Origin: Phytomonas francai
Taxonomy: Eukaryota > Euglenozoa > Kinetoplastea > Trypanosomatida > Trypanosomatidae
NCBI GenBank assembly: GCA_001766655.1
Contig: MJCC01000001.1
Coordinates: 265-64,264 of the forward strand
Direction of reading: 5' to 3'
DNA length: 64,000 nt
How positions within the stretch are numbered: position 1 is the stretch's first letter; each line of letters opens with the position of its first letter. Positions 18,029 through 27,198 of the stretch are shown in pieces. Below the pieces are notes generated by a model. It was given only the letters and a program-made list of their open reading frames with translations, was not told where the DNA came from and ran no database searches. The position numbers were made by a program, and so were the translations under genes.

Positions 18029-18327
18029 GTTTACGCGTATATATGAGGCGGTTCGTCGAGTTCTAGGGTTAATTCAAAGGGAAAAGAAAAAAGTATAAAG
18101 GCAAGCATGCGGTCCTCTCTTCGTACAAAGACTTCTTCTATTGTTCAATAGTGTTTCTGACTTTCCGCAGAATCTAATCATACACGTATCCAAAGTTACC
18201 CCCAATCATAGGTATATCTTAGCCCTTTCACATGCTCGAAAGCTCATGAAACACTGACACAGACGAAATTTACCAACAACGTACCTATATATATATTTTG
18301 TTGATGGTAACGACATCCTTTATACAC
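17970..18327. other. Spacer with (AT)n microsatellite
   Basis: AT dinucleotides run from about 17996 to 18026, bracketed by near-identical TTACGCATATA and TTACGCGTATA. The rest is unremarkable spacer between the TMEM209-like gene and the ABC transporter gene. Confidence 0.8.
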
Positions 18328-20076
18328 TTATTCTTTCAGAATATTAATTAGACCAGCCCGCTTCAAATCTACTGTACCACGAATCCCCCCGTACATATCG
18401 TGGTGATATCTATGGATAATAGCTGTGTAGATCAAAAGTGTCTCAAAAAGAGAGTTAACTCCTGGGCGAGGGGTCAGGCGTCGATCCGTAATTTGAGTGC
18501 GATAGCGTACATAGAAGTATGGTTCGCCCGTATCCCCGACACAGATAGACAAGTCCTGAGTTTGGGAGCTACTCTGAAAGCCTAATCGGATGTAACCCTC
18601 CATTCCCTCTACCGAAGTGCGAATCACGTGGAGAAGAATATGTGCATCGCAGGGAAACCCTTCACGCCACGTGTCCGTGTCCCCGCCATTGTGTTTGTAG
18701 GAAAGCAATTTTTTGCTCTTGGACAGCGTGCCTAATCGTGACACAACGTAGTGCTGCCGGGCGGCGAGCTCAGAGTTGGATGCCACCGTACCCTGAGGAA
18801 GCGTCCGCGTGACATCCAATCTCTTTTCAAGTGTCAGTCTTTGATTTAAGTGCGAGATAACGTTGAAGTCCTGGGCAACGGATTGCTGAAGCTTCTGTCG
18901 CTCGCAAAGAATCAGCTCCTGTTTTTGAATCTGTCGCTGCGGTTGCTGCTGTAAAGGCGGTGGCTGACCCCATGTGAATGAGGCGCTCGGCATTGTGGCG
19001 GGAGGTGATCTTATAGAGACGGTTTCCTGCAGCGAATGATTGCAGTCAAAAGCCGCCAGTTCCTGGCTCGCTAGCCATTGGTTACACTGCTCGACTTCGC
19101 TGTTAAGACGGGCACAAATGTCGTGAACCCATTCCCTCAGACGAAAAAGTGCGTGCTCGGGGTCACGAACACCCAAACTCAGCCAGTCGAGGTCGCTAAA
19201 GACATGAAACCCCGAATGGCCTTCTGTATCTGAACCGCCAACCGCTCCAGTGGCAGCTGCGGCTTCCCTCAAACGCTCCCCATGAACATCGTCGTAGAGC
19301 ACATTAATGCATCCTTCCCGAGGAAACCTTGCCCTTCCTATTGGAATTCGAGCCGGGTTAAGCGGGGTGTTCAAGGATAGCGAAGGTAACACAGGCTCTA
19401 TTCTGGCATCAGAGTAGGGCTCACATATTTTCGATCCAATACGTGCCCCAAGGAAGGTATCCAAATCTTTAGCGCGACATACTGAAGTTGCAGAGGTGAC
19501 AACGCCCCTCGGACGGTGTGTAGGAACTGCAGCTGCCGTTTGGTTGTGTCTAGCTAGCGCAATGCCGCCCACCATGTCTAAAGGCGCACCGGCACACAGC
19601 CTCTCCTTTCTAACATCTTCGGTTTTTGGACTAAAGACAGGGAAATTCGTAGACGGAAGCGCGTTCGACGGACGTAGGCTCGATTGCTGGTGGTGAAGAG
19701 TGGTAGTAGAGCCTTTTGGAATCTCTGTTGCAAAAGAGGGATGCTGAAGTTTTGTGAATTTTATGTGTCTTTTTTCCGGTTTGGTGCAGTATAGGAAAGC
19801 GAACAGCAACGCACTACTGATAAAGAGCATCCAAAAGATTAGGCTAGAAATTGTAGCTGTCCAGCTATCCTCTACGACCTCGACTAGTACCTCGTCAATC
19901 CAAATCTGAGACGTCGCTTTTGGATGATACCTTGTAAAATACCACCAAATTAAATATAGAATCAGAAAGACACTTGTCATATACTTCAGCTGCGTAATTC
20001 GACCCTCACGCCCATCGTATTGAGCGTGCCGCTTGAGCTCGGCTTCAAAAACCCTTTGAAAATGAGATTGGCGCAT
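18328..20076 (-). CDS. TMEM209-like membrane protein (cytochrome b561 N-terminal-type family)
   Basis: The 582-residue protein has two hydrophobic segments near residues 32-48 and 75-98. A long low-complexity middle follows, with a Gln/Pro-rich tract near residue 380 (PPLQQQPQRQIQKQ). The C-terminal domain, from about 440, contains YKHNGG, then W-REGFPCDAHILLHVIRT. This matches the pattern I associate with TMEM209, in which the corresponding segment reads like LPTDxxxLMHVF. TMEM209 sits in the nuclear envelope and has been tied to nuclear pores. If the match holds, this may be a nuclear-envelope protein. Alternative: an unrelated trypanosomatid membrane protein. Confidence 0.5.
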   Translation of the reverse strand: MRQSHFQRVFEAELKRHAQYDGREGRITQLKYMTSVFLILYLIWWYFTRYHPKATSQIWIDEVLVEVVEDSWTATISSLIFWMLFISSALLFAFLYCTKPEKRHIKFTKLQHPSFATEIPKGSTTTLHHQQSSLRPSNALPSTNFPVFSPKTEDVRKERLCAGAPLDMVGGIALARHNQTAAAVPTHRPRGVVTSATSVCRAKDLDTFLGARIGSKICEPYSDARIEPVLPSLSLNTPLNPARIPIGRARFPREGCINVLYDDVHGERLREAAAATGAVGGSDTEGHSGFHVFSDLDWLSLGVRDPEHALFRLREWVHDICARLNSEVEQCNQWLASQELAAFDCNHSLQETVSIRSPPATMPSASFTWGQPPPLQQQPQRQIQKQELILCERQKLQQSVAQDFNVISHLNQRLTLEKRLDVTRTLPQGTVASNSELAARQHYVVSRLGTLSKSKKLLSYKHNGGDTDTWREGFPCDAHILLHVIRTSVEGMEGYIRLGFQSSSQTQDLSICVGDTGEPYFYVRYRTQITDRRLTPRPGVNSLFETLLIYTAIIHRYHHDMYGGIRGTVDLKRAGLINILKE

Positions 20077-20408
20077 ATAACTGGTACTTCTTTTCTTCTT
20101 CTTTGTTGTTGTGGGTGTATTTTACTTTCAAAGGTAATAAAATTTATTGCTTTCTGTCATACAAAAATGTGCAGGGAAACTGGCATCGACAATCGATTTT
20201 CGATAAAACAACTAGTGCAAAAATCCCCCAGTACACCTATACCTAAAGGTATAAATAGACCTTGGTATTCAGATAAAACAGTAAGCTTAAAGACTCAAAT
20301 AATGTTTACGACAATTACATACAAAACGAGACACTATAAAGATCGCTATATGAAAATACTTTTTTCCTCTTATCTATCATTCTTAATATAAAAATAAACA
20401 TACATAGA
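20077..20408. other. Spacer; no gene seen
   Basis: AT-rich spacer between the cyclophilin and TMEM209-like genes. Part of it carries pyrimidine-rich plus-strand sequence (20090-20130), but no minus-strand gene or RNA is recognised. Confidence 0.6.
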
Positions 20409-20978
20409 TTACAAGGCACCGCTATCGACAATTACCACCTTTTTCTCTGGGCGATCCATTTTACCAGTCTTAGTATGTTCAATCTTCTTCACAACGTCCA
20501 TGCCCTCCAGAACTTTGCCAAACACAACGTGGCGGCCATTGAGCCATGGTGTTGGAGTAGTTGTAATAAAAAATTGGGAACCGTTCGTGTTTGGGCCAGA
20601 GTTTGCCATGGACAGTGCTCCCACAAAGTGCTTGACCTTGAAATTCTCATCTTCAAATTTCCCTTCGTAAATCGATTTGCCACCGGTCCCATCGAAATTT
20701 GTGATGTCACCTCCCTGAATCATAAAATTGCGAATAACACGGTGGAAGATAGAGTTCTTGTACCCAAACCCCTTTTCACCTGTGCAGAGCTGCTTAAAGT
20801 TCTCCGCGGTACGCGGTGTGTCATTCCCAAAAAGACCGATCACAATTCGGCCAGCCTTTTCTTCGCCGATAGCGATGTCAAGGTACACTTTAGAAGTTAC
20901 TTCGTATTCCGCCGAGACAAGTCCATTGAACGCTAAGAGCACTGCAATGAACCCAAGAAGGTATTTAAAATTGTGCAT
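20409..20978 (-). CDS. Secretory-pathway cyclophilin (peptidyl-prolyl cis-trans isomerase B-like)
   Basis: The 189-residue protein has an N-terminal signal peptide (hydrophobic residues about 8-22, then SAEYEVTSK). A complete cyclophilin domain follows. Active-site residues are seen in [13 protein letters not shown] (Arg, Phe, Met, Gln), NGSQFFIT and [12 protein letters not shown] (the Trp that contacts cyclosporin, Leu, His). It resembles cyclophilin B, which assists proline isomerisation of proteins folding in the ER. It ends in SGAL without a KDEL-type signal, so it may be secreted or held by other means. Length is normal for the family. Confidence 0.93.
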   Translation of the reverse strand: MHNFKYLLGFIAVLLAFNGLVSAEYEVTSKVYLDIAIGEEKAGRIVIGLFGNDTPRTAENFKQLCTGEKGFGYKNSIFHRVIRNFMIQGGDITNFDGTGGKSIYEGKFEDENFKVKHFVGALSMANSGPNTNGSQFFITTTPTPWLNGRHVVFGKVLEGMDVVKKIEHTKTGKMDRPEKKVVIVDSGAL

Positions 20979-21380
20979 TGTTACTCACAACAAGAAGAAA
21001 ATGGGAGTATCTTTAATTTATTCTTTGAACAGGACACACTAACTCTTATGAAAATAAATAAATCAACTTGCCTAATTTTATATCTGTAGCGCAGAAAATA
21101 TCTGAAAGTGATAACTTCACAAGAAAGAAATCAATAGAAAATACAACTCAAGAAAAAAGGAAAGGTTGTATAAAAATAAAAGCTCGGCTTAAGCATATCC
21201 CTGATAGCTCAATTGACCAAGCTTTTCCCTAAGTGGGCTTATTGTAGTAGTGGTTACATTGCTGCATAGTGTACACTTTCTGCACTTCAAAAAGTTTACA
21301 TTTTCTTCCTCTATAATACACACCCACGCTCTGAGGAAGAAATAGGAAAATAGGCACAAACTAAAATCAATCAATCAAAT
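20979..21380. other. Spacer; no gene seen
   Basis: AT-rich spacer. A 61-codon minus frame at 21189-21374 has a CxxC pair but otherwise looks like chance. It ends 7 bp before the NADAR-gene stop and is not called. Confidence 0.55.
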
Positions 21381-21956
21381 TTAGCGTGCAGGCTGACGAG
21401 ATGACATGACATCGCGGAAGGAACGAAGACCGGGCTTCCTTGCCCCTTCTCTTGCCGCATCTGCGGCGGAATGGTTTTCTTCGCGACGCAGACGGTCACG
21501 CACCACCATAAGTGTTACACCCATTAGATTTTTTCCAGTGCCATTGCCATTGTCACCCCAAAAATCGTCTTTTACGGTGTGGTCCACTAAAACCCACTGT
21601 TCCGTGCCCATAAGAACTTTTCTAGGTTCCTCATTTTGCTTAAATTTAAAATATGTGCCCAATAGCATTACATCTAACTTAATACGGTTCCACTCTGCTC
21701 GTTGGTAGCCATTAGCCTCAGCCTCCTTAACAAGGCGATCCAATTCCCATGTTGTGGTGGCCCGTTGGATGCGCTGCTCTATTGGGAAGTCCTTGAAGCG
21801 TTCACAGAGGAAGTAGTGATGTAGGGAAGGGTATTGACGGTGTCGGATAATAACCGGATGAGGAGATAAAGGGCTTAGCATACCGTACTTTGGATCCTGT
21901 ACATCGTGAAATTTAACTATTTTTGCTGCGGTACTTTGAGCTTTTCGGCTAGACAT
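21381..21956 (-). CDS. NADAR-domain protein (YbiA/DUF1768-like)
   Basis: The 191-residue protein matches the NADAR superfamily along its length. It has LSPLSPHPV near residue 28, then YPSLHHYFLCERF, WNRIKLDVMLLGTYFKFKQN, LVDHTVKDDFWGDNGNGTGKNLMG and VTLMVVRDRLR. Conserved features kept include the YPSxxHYF motif and the D-FWG-NG-G-N-LG block. Bacterial relatives act as N-glycosidases on damaged riboflavin precursors, and others are tied to ADP-ribose or NAD chemistry; the substrate here is unknown. The N-terminus is short and the C-terminal 30 residues are basic and probably disordered. It has no membrane segment. Confidence 0.8.
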   Translation of the reverse strand: MSSRKAQSTAAKIVKFHDVQDPKYGMLSPLSPHPVIIRHRQYPSLHHYFLCERFKDFPIEQRIQRATTTWELDRLVKEAEANGYQRAEWNRIKLDVMLLGTYFKFKQNEEPRKVLMGTEQWVLVDHTVKDDFWGDNGNGTGKNLMGVTLMVVRDRLRREENHSAADAAREGARKPGLRSFRDVMSSRQPAR

Positions 21957-22459
21957 CTTTTCCCTATTTTTCTGTAAAACCAGCTGAAAGTAAAAAATGA
22001 GAATGAGAGTAATTAATTAATTAATTAGTTAGCACACCAAAAATAATGGATATTGGTTTGCAACTAGTTTCTCAACATATAGATTGGTTTAGCGAGAGGC
22101 CTCCGTTTTTACAAGTTGTCGGATTACAAAGAAAAACAAAAAAATGAAAATGCATGTTGATATGCATATACGGGTTAATATTTTCCTTTTCTACCTCTTT
22201 ACCCTCTCCAAAATTAGATAGCTAGCCCTAGTAATTGAACATTAATGATTGATCAATAAAACAAAATATTCACAGAATAATTTTTTTCAAGCACCTAACT
22301 TCTCCACAAAATTATTTCCCTTCTGGTGCATGACGGATCTGCAGATACAATTCTACGATGCTATAATGAAATATTTTCGTCACGTCTGCTGTTGTTCTCT
22401 TCCCCACGATGGGTCTCACAACTTTGCCCTGCCTCCCTTTACAGGAGATCGCTCTTGCC
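21957..22459. other. Spacer; no gene seen
   Basis: AT-rich spacer with a TTAATTAATTAATTAATTAG run near 22012. The plus frame at 22249-22509 and the minus frame at 22312-22698 are shadows of the proteasome gene and its 3' flank. Confidence 0.65.
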
Positions 22460-23206
22460 CTAATCCTTACGCAACTCGAAAATTTCTGACTGCACGGACT
22501 TTTTGGTGATGATGACAAACTGAACAGCATCACCGGTGTAAATGTCACGCTCTGCAGCCCCTGTGAACGCATTCTTGAGCATCGACAGGGTCTCCTCCAG
22601 TGACAGCTCCGGCGGAGCTTTCCCATTGAAATGTTGTTGTCTGAGGAGGCAGTCCAACAGCGGCTGAACAAAACTGGCAGCGCTGCCTTGAGTGCCATAC
22701 TTGAGAGGCTCTGTCGAGCCTACCGCATCATAGCTGTAGCATACACCCTCCCCTTTCTCATTAAAGCCGACAATCATATTGAAAGTATAATAGGGGAAAA
22801 AACGACGTTGGTAAAGCAACGTGGACATGAGTTGGGCAATGGCAGTCGTAGATGGCATTTGACCTCGGTTGTTGTAGCGATACCACTTGATCCGACACTT
22901 CATCATTTCCTGCAGTTGCAGCCTGTCCGCTTGCATGCCGTTGCTAGCCATAAAGGTGTGATCCGTTAGCTGAAAAATTTTGGACTTATCGCTTCGAGTG
23001 TGCAGGCAAAAGTCTCCATTCAGGCGCATGTCACCAGCTAAGATGACAAAATCCTTGCCTGCTATGGCAGCTGTGGTGCCACCGTTATCTGTGTACGGGC
23101 TCCACTCGGCATGCTGAAGGGCCCCCTGTTTAGGCAGCCGAAGCACAGAGCTTGCAAGCTTCTGGTGGTGATTTGTCTTGCCGTATTCAGAGTGGTCCTC
23201 AATCAT
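22460..23206 (-). CDS. PSMB1: Proteasome subunit beta type-1 (beta6)
   Basis: The 248-residue protein has a roughly 38-residue N-terminal extension, then the proteasome beta fold starting at [24 protein letters not shown]. The YxDNGGT start is characteristic of the beta6 (PSMB1) subunit, which is non-catalytic. The [10 protein letters not shown] and [18 protein letters not shown] segments also fit. The product is part of the beta ring of the 20S proteasome in cytosol and nucleus. Length is typical. The start is the first Met, at 23206. Confidence 0.88.
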   Translation of the reverse strand: MIEDHSEYGKTNHHQKLASSVLRLPKQGALQHAEWSPYTDNGGTTAAIAGKDFVILAGDMRLNGDFCLHTRSDKSKIFQLTDHTFMASNGMQADRLQLQEMMKCRIKWYRYNNRGQMPSTTAIAQLMSTLLYQRRFFPYYTFNMIVGFNEKGEGVCYSYDAVGSTEPLKYGTQGSAASFVQPLLDCLLRQQHFNGKAPPELSLEETLSMLKNAFTGAAERDIYTGDAVQFVIITKKSVQSEIFELRKD

Positions 23207-23647
23207 TGCGATGTATTATTTTCCGAAAACGAATCTTGCTCAACGTGAAACAAAAGAGACTAAAAGGGTAAAGAAACAACTATTGATGTGAGGAAAAAAA
23301 CAAACGTGAAACAAGGCTAAATATACATGTATAACATGCAAAAACTAAACAATTTCTCTTTGGGTTTGCTTTGGGCCATAAAGACCGTTAAAAAATCCTG
23401 AGAATAGAATTCCAACTGGAAGAGTCGCTCTCCCCTTGAGCATTAAAGCTTCGTGAGGATAAAATGAAAAGCTTACCTCATTTGAACATAGGCGTGGAGA
23501 TACACAGTAAAGATGAAAAAGGACGTAAGAGGGAGCTATACGCTTTTTATTCAACTTCTCTCCCCTCCCTTCCCTCTGATTCAACCCAGATAATCTACGT
23601 TGTGATCCTAACTATAGAGACAAACGATTGAAAAGATACCACGCATA
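23207..23647. other. Spacer; no gene seen
   Basis: AT-rich spacer. A 79-codon minus frame (23345-23584) has no motif and is not called. Confidence 0.6.
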
Positions 23648-24055
23648 TTACCCTGTCGCTTGTGAAATCCGCTTGCGGCTATACTGATTGATGATCTCCA
23701 ACTCCCGTTCCTTTTCCTCCACACGCTGACGATAATGTGCCCGAGCTGCCTCACAAGCGGGACAAGTATCACCCCTGGCCCTGATTCGCCTGAACTGCAT
23801 ATACATTTCATAAGCAAAAAGTGTGGTAACCGTTATGGAAGCAAGCAGCCACATGCTGTAGTTTTGAGAACCCTCATGAAAGCCAAAGTCTCGGGTATTA
23901 AATATTTCCCATGGACGCTCCCGCGGGCGCCGTGCCTTAGGCATGCGCATACGGCGACAGAGCGTAAAACTCAACATAAGAATGCTATTACCACAGAACC
24001 TTTTTCCTGGAGATTTGTTGTAAACTCTAAGAAGATGAACCGAGATCAACGTCAT
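23648..24055 (-). CDS. Small single-pass membrane protein, unknown
   Basis: The frame encodes up to 135 residues; an internal Met at residue 27 (start 23977) is an equally possible start. From there the protein has an Arg/Lys-rich segment (MRMPKARRPRERPWEIF) and one membrane helix at about residues 68-84 (MWLLASITVTTLFAYEM). A CPAC pair follows, then a charged helical C-terminus (YRQRVEEKERELEIINQYSRKR). The size, basic N-terminus and single helix resemble small subunits of mitochondrial inner-membrane complexes, which is only a suggestion. Gene direction and spacing fit the cluster. Confidence 0.6.
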   Translation of the reverse strand: MTLISVHLLRVYNKSPGKRFCGNSILMLSFTLCRRMRMPKARRPRERPWEIFNTRDFGFHEGSQNYSMWLLASITVTTLFAYEMYMQFRRIRARGDTCPACEAARAHYRQRVEEKERELEIINQYSRKRISQATG

Positions 24056-24708
24056 GGATGAGTGAGAATTACCGTCGATTTCTCACATTAAACACAAATG
24101 CATCTTTTTTTTCTTTTGACTCCGTGAGTTAACGACATGATAAGGTTCTCTTTTAATGATACAACAATCTATAATAGAAAAAATGAAAAGTATTCAAGCC
24201 CTTTAGACTCCGGCAAGTACGCCGTACAGGGGAAAGGAAGGGTTAGCTCTTATCAAGTTTTCTAAATTTTAACAATTGTCCAGGAAAAAAAAGAGATAAA
24301 AGAGTGGGCGATTTTTTCGATGAACACACCGATAAAATATACTAGATTACATTCTGGAAAGTCAAAAGCTCATAAAAATAGAAACAAAACTACTAGAAAT
24401 GGCAGAATTGTATTCCAAGGAGCCCATTATAGACGTTAGTTTTAAGGGGAAAAAGGATTAAACTTATTTTTAGGCGCCACCCTTTCGATAGAACTACTAA
24501 AATTCATCCATAAAGAGGCGAGACATATAAACCTATTTTGGCGAAATTGACAATAATAATAGCCTGTATTAGTACTAGCAAGGTGAAAAGCGAAGGCGAC
24601 TTCCATCATTTTTGTCTTAAACCTTTACAGGTATTTATGATTCCTACAAAAATAAAATCAATCCAAGAAGCATACCCGTATTGCATTTGTGCTACTACTT
24701 CATGAAGC
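24056..24708. other. AT-rich spacer; no gene seen
   Basis: About 650 bp with A-rich runs and no open frame of note on either strand. Confidence 0.75.
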
Positions 24709-26109
24709 TTACTGTTGATTGTAAAAGGGTAAGGAATCGGAAAACAAGTCCGCAAGTTTCGGATCCCCTAACACGCGATCACAGGCTTGGCGAACCGCAC
24801 CATTGGTAGCCCGTCGCTCAAACACCATCAGCGTGCGTTCCTCCAGTTGCAGTGGCGTGAAGAGGGGACTGCTGTACCGCAGCCGGTCCTTTTGATGTAG
24901 CCGGATGAATGGTTGCGATGGTTTCTTGGGGTTGAAAAAAAGAACGCTCTCCAGTGGATCCTCTTGACCTTTGCCCTGGTTAATAACTACCACTTCTGCA
25001 ATGAAATCGTCTTTATCTATTGGAAAAGAAGGATGGGCATGGTCGATGATGCACTGGCACCAGTCTATATCCCCTTCCGTTAACCTAAACTGATGGTGTT
25101 TGGATATATTTAATGCCGAGGAAAAAATGGTGCGATATATGTCTCTTGTACGCAGGCGATGAAGAAGGCGTTGAGCTGGCCGAAGCTGAGGCTCATCACT
25201 AGCTTCTATTGCCTCAAGGATCCAGTCCCCAAGCTTGAGAAAGAGGTCCTCATCCTGCGCGCACTCGACAATAGTGTGCCCGCAGATTTTAAAGAACGGC
25301 GCCGCTAAGTAAAAGATATCCCCAATCATGTGCCCAATAGCCTTTGTGACCTGATGTTGATAAACGTTTTTATGCAGTTTTGTGCGTAACAGGAAAATTT
25401 CGCGTAGAGACAGCGCCAACTTCTGCTCAAACGCAAGTTGCCACTGATCGTTCTCGCACACTAGGCGGGAAGAATTAAAGAGGCGGTTCACCCGAACATC
25501 GACCGTGGGCTTTCCAAAGCAACACATGGAATCTCGTATGAAGTAATCTAGCCGATCTACATCCACACCGTTGCGCTTGTTGCTAATGATTTCACTATAG
25601 GGAACGTTAGGGTCGGCAACACCTCGCATGAGATTGATTACTGCTTCAATTTGTGGCTGTGGTATAAGAGGCCGCAGGATGCGTCGTGCTACTCGCTCTG
25701 ACATGTCCTCATGGTTAAATTCGATACCGAAGCGTTTCAAGACAACATCTTCAAAGAGGTGTGAAAAGGGACCGTGGCCCACGTCATGCAAAAGGCCCGC
25801 TAACATCCCAATGTGAATGTCCGCTCCACCTAAAGCAAGGTCGGGCTGATGATGCTGAAAGTTCTGCAGAAGAGTCCGTGCCATATGCGCGACACCGATA
25901 CTATGCTCAAAGCGGGTATGCACCGCGCCAGGGTACAAGAAAGAACTAGCCCCGAGTTGATGAAGGCTACGCAGTCGCTGAAAAAATGGTGTATCTATTA
26001 CAGCCACCACTAGTGGAGGTAAAGTAATATGCTCGTACACACGATCTAAAATCGTCAATTCACGGGTTCGCCGCAAGGACATCCTGCGGTACTTTCCTTT
26101 TTTCCGCAA
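24709..26109 (-). CDS. SAMHD1-like HD-domain phosphohydrolase (probable dNTPase)
   Basis: The 466-residue protein starts with a basic leader. It then shows the SAMHD1/dGTPase pattern: FFQRLRSLHQLG near residue 45, TRFEHSIGVAHMART near 67, and GLLHDVGHGPFSHLFE near 105. The last supplies the HD metal-binding pair; a further downstream Asp is in DVDRLDYFIRDS near 180. In relatives the HD domain removes triphosphate from dNTPs and limits dNTP pools. The SAM domain of SAMHD1 is absent. A cytosolic or nuclear enzyme is expected. The metal-binding residues appear intact, so activity is likely. Confidence 0.88.
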   Translation of the reverse strand: MRKKGKYRRMSLRRTRELTILDRVYEHITLPPLVVAVIDTPFFQRLRSLHQLGASSFLYPGAVHTRFEHSIGVAHMARTLLQNFQHHQPDLALGGADIHIGMLAGLLHDVGHGPFSHLFEDVVLKRFGIEFNHEDMSERVARRILRPLIPQPQIEAVINLMRGVADPNVPYSEIISNKRNGVDVDRLDYFIRDSMCCFGKPTVDVRVNRLFNSSRLVCENDQWQLAFEQKLALSLREIFLLRTKLHKNVYQHQVTKAIGHMIGDIFYLAAPFFKICGHTIVECAQDEDLFLKLGDWILEAIEASDEPQLRPAQRLLHRLRTRDIYRTIFSSALNISKHHQFRLTEGDIDWCQCIIDHAHPSFPIDKDDFIAEVVVINQGKGQEDPLESVLFFNPKKPSQPFIRLHQKDRLRYSSPLFTPLQLEERTLMVFERRATNGAVRQACDRVLGDPKLADLFSDSLPFYNQQ

Positions 26110-26473
26110 ATTTTTTTTGGATCGAGATCACTTTTTAGTCTTTTGAGAAATAGGGTTCGTCAGGGAGAAAGCACCTAGAAACGTGTGTATGACGTTTGCT
26201 TTTTGTTCAAGACTTTCTATATAAAGAATAAATAAATTCTTAAGTACCACGCTTGCAGCTTCTGTCTTGATACCACCGGTTGTAAAGAGTTATTAAAAAT
26301 GACAATAGGGTGTTAAGTTAATACCAGAACGCGTCAACAAGCAAAAAAGAAAGAGACAAAATAAGAGCATAATTCACTAAACCATTACAGAAATGGATGA
26401 TCGTTATCAAACCTCCTTTCTCTTACTCTTTTAAACGCATCGACAAGGTTAGAATAAAATATAGATGTGTGCC
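26110..26473. other. Spacer; no gene seen
   Basis: AT-rich spacer between the TRM112-like and HD-hydrolase genes, with no recognisable feature. Confidence 0.6.
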
Positions 26474-26872
26474 TTATTTTCCGCCTTCTAATACAAAATT
26501 CGGTATAAAATCATTTATTTTATACGTCGTTTCACAAGCTGCGCAGCGCAGGACACCGCTCTTCACATCTACCATATTCATGGCATAGTGCAACGCGTGT
26601 AATAGCTTCGAATCCTCACTCAAATCTGCGTCTTCCAGGCTCTTTGGAAGGGAAAAAGAGCCCCATTCGTGTCCATTGAGGACTACATCGTGTTCAGTTT
26701 GGAGAGCATGATAGGCTTTCAAGAAATAAGACCACTCGATGCGAGCCAGCATGCTTCGCGTGAAATCGGCATCAAACTCTAACGGCACGATTATAACTTC
26801 TGAGGCACTTATTTCGAGCGGAAACGCTTCACATCGCAGGCAAGAAATAAAATTATGAGTTAATAAGCGCAT
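26474..26872 (-). CDS. TRM112: TRM112-like methyltransferase activator
   Basis: The 132-residue protein starts MRLLTHNFISC, the usual opening of Trm112/TRMT112 (MRLLTHNMLSC). It has a CLRC pair near residue 16 and a second CAAC pair near residue 110, which would bind the single zinc. It ends with INDFIPNFVLEG, like the family's GIPNMLL tail. Trm112 is a small obligate partner of several methyltransferases that act on tRNA, rRNA and release factor eRF1. Length is normal. Both zinc pairs are intact, so it should be functional. Confidence 0.88.
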   Translation of the reverse strand: MRLLTHNFISCLRCEAFPLEISASEVIIVPLEFDADFTRSMLARIEWSYFLKAYHALQTEHDVVLNGHEWGSFSLPKSLEDADLSEDSKLLHALHYAMNMVDVKSGVLRCAACETTYKINDFIPNFVLEGGK

Positions 26873-27020
26873 TAACAGTAATAAAAAAAAATTAGCCTTG
26901 ATCCCTCTTTTGATATTTCTATATTAAGAAGAGCAAGTGAAGCCTAAAGAAGCTCAGGTAGGAAAGTGAGAATAACACCGTGTTTTCTTAAAGGACTAAT
27001 AAGGGCATACTTGGACCATT

Positions 27021-27059
27021 TTAGGTATGCTTTCGGCTTCTTTTTTCTTCTTCCTCCAT
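27021..27059 (-). CDS. Short upstream ORF in the TRM112-like 5' leader
   Basis: A 12-codon frame (MEEEEKRSRKHT, stop TAA) starts 31 nt downstream of the probable trans-splice acceptor and about 150 nt upstream of the TRM112-like start. If the leader is used as predicted, ribosomes would meet this start codon first, which could lower translation of the main frame. Confidence 0.35.
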   Translation of the reverse strand: MEEEEKRSRKHT

Positions 27060-27089
27060 GTACAGGCGCTGGCTTTCTGATAGCGCCAA

Positions 27090-27108
27090 CTGAAAAGTGT
27101 AAAAAAAA
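27090..27108 (-). promoter_or_regulatory. Probable spliced-leader acceptor (polypyrimidine tract and AG)
   Basis: Reading the minus strand, a T-run with a short pyrimidine stretch (TTTTTTTTACACTTTTCAG) ends in CAG, the G being at 27090. This is the classic layout for a trans-splice acceptor. It lies between the kinesin stop and the TRM112-like gene, about 218 nt from the latter's start. Confidence 0.5.
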
Positions 27109-27198
27109 TGTTAAATTCTTCCTGTAAATCTTGCATAAATTAAAAGAAAGCAGATCCTTTTTTTTTTAAGCTGCAAAAGTGGTGATCCTGCTTACGCA

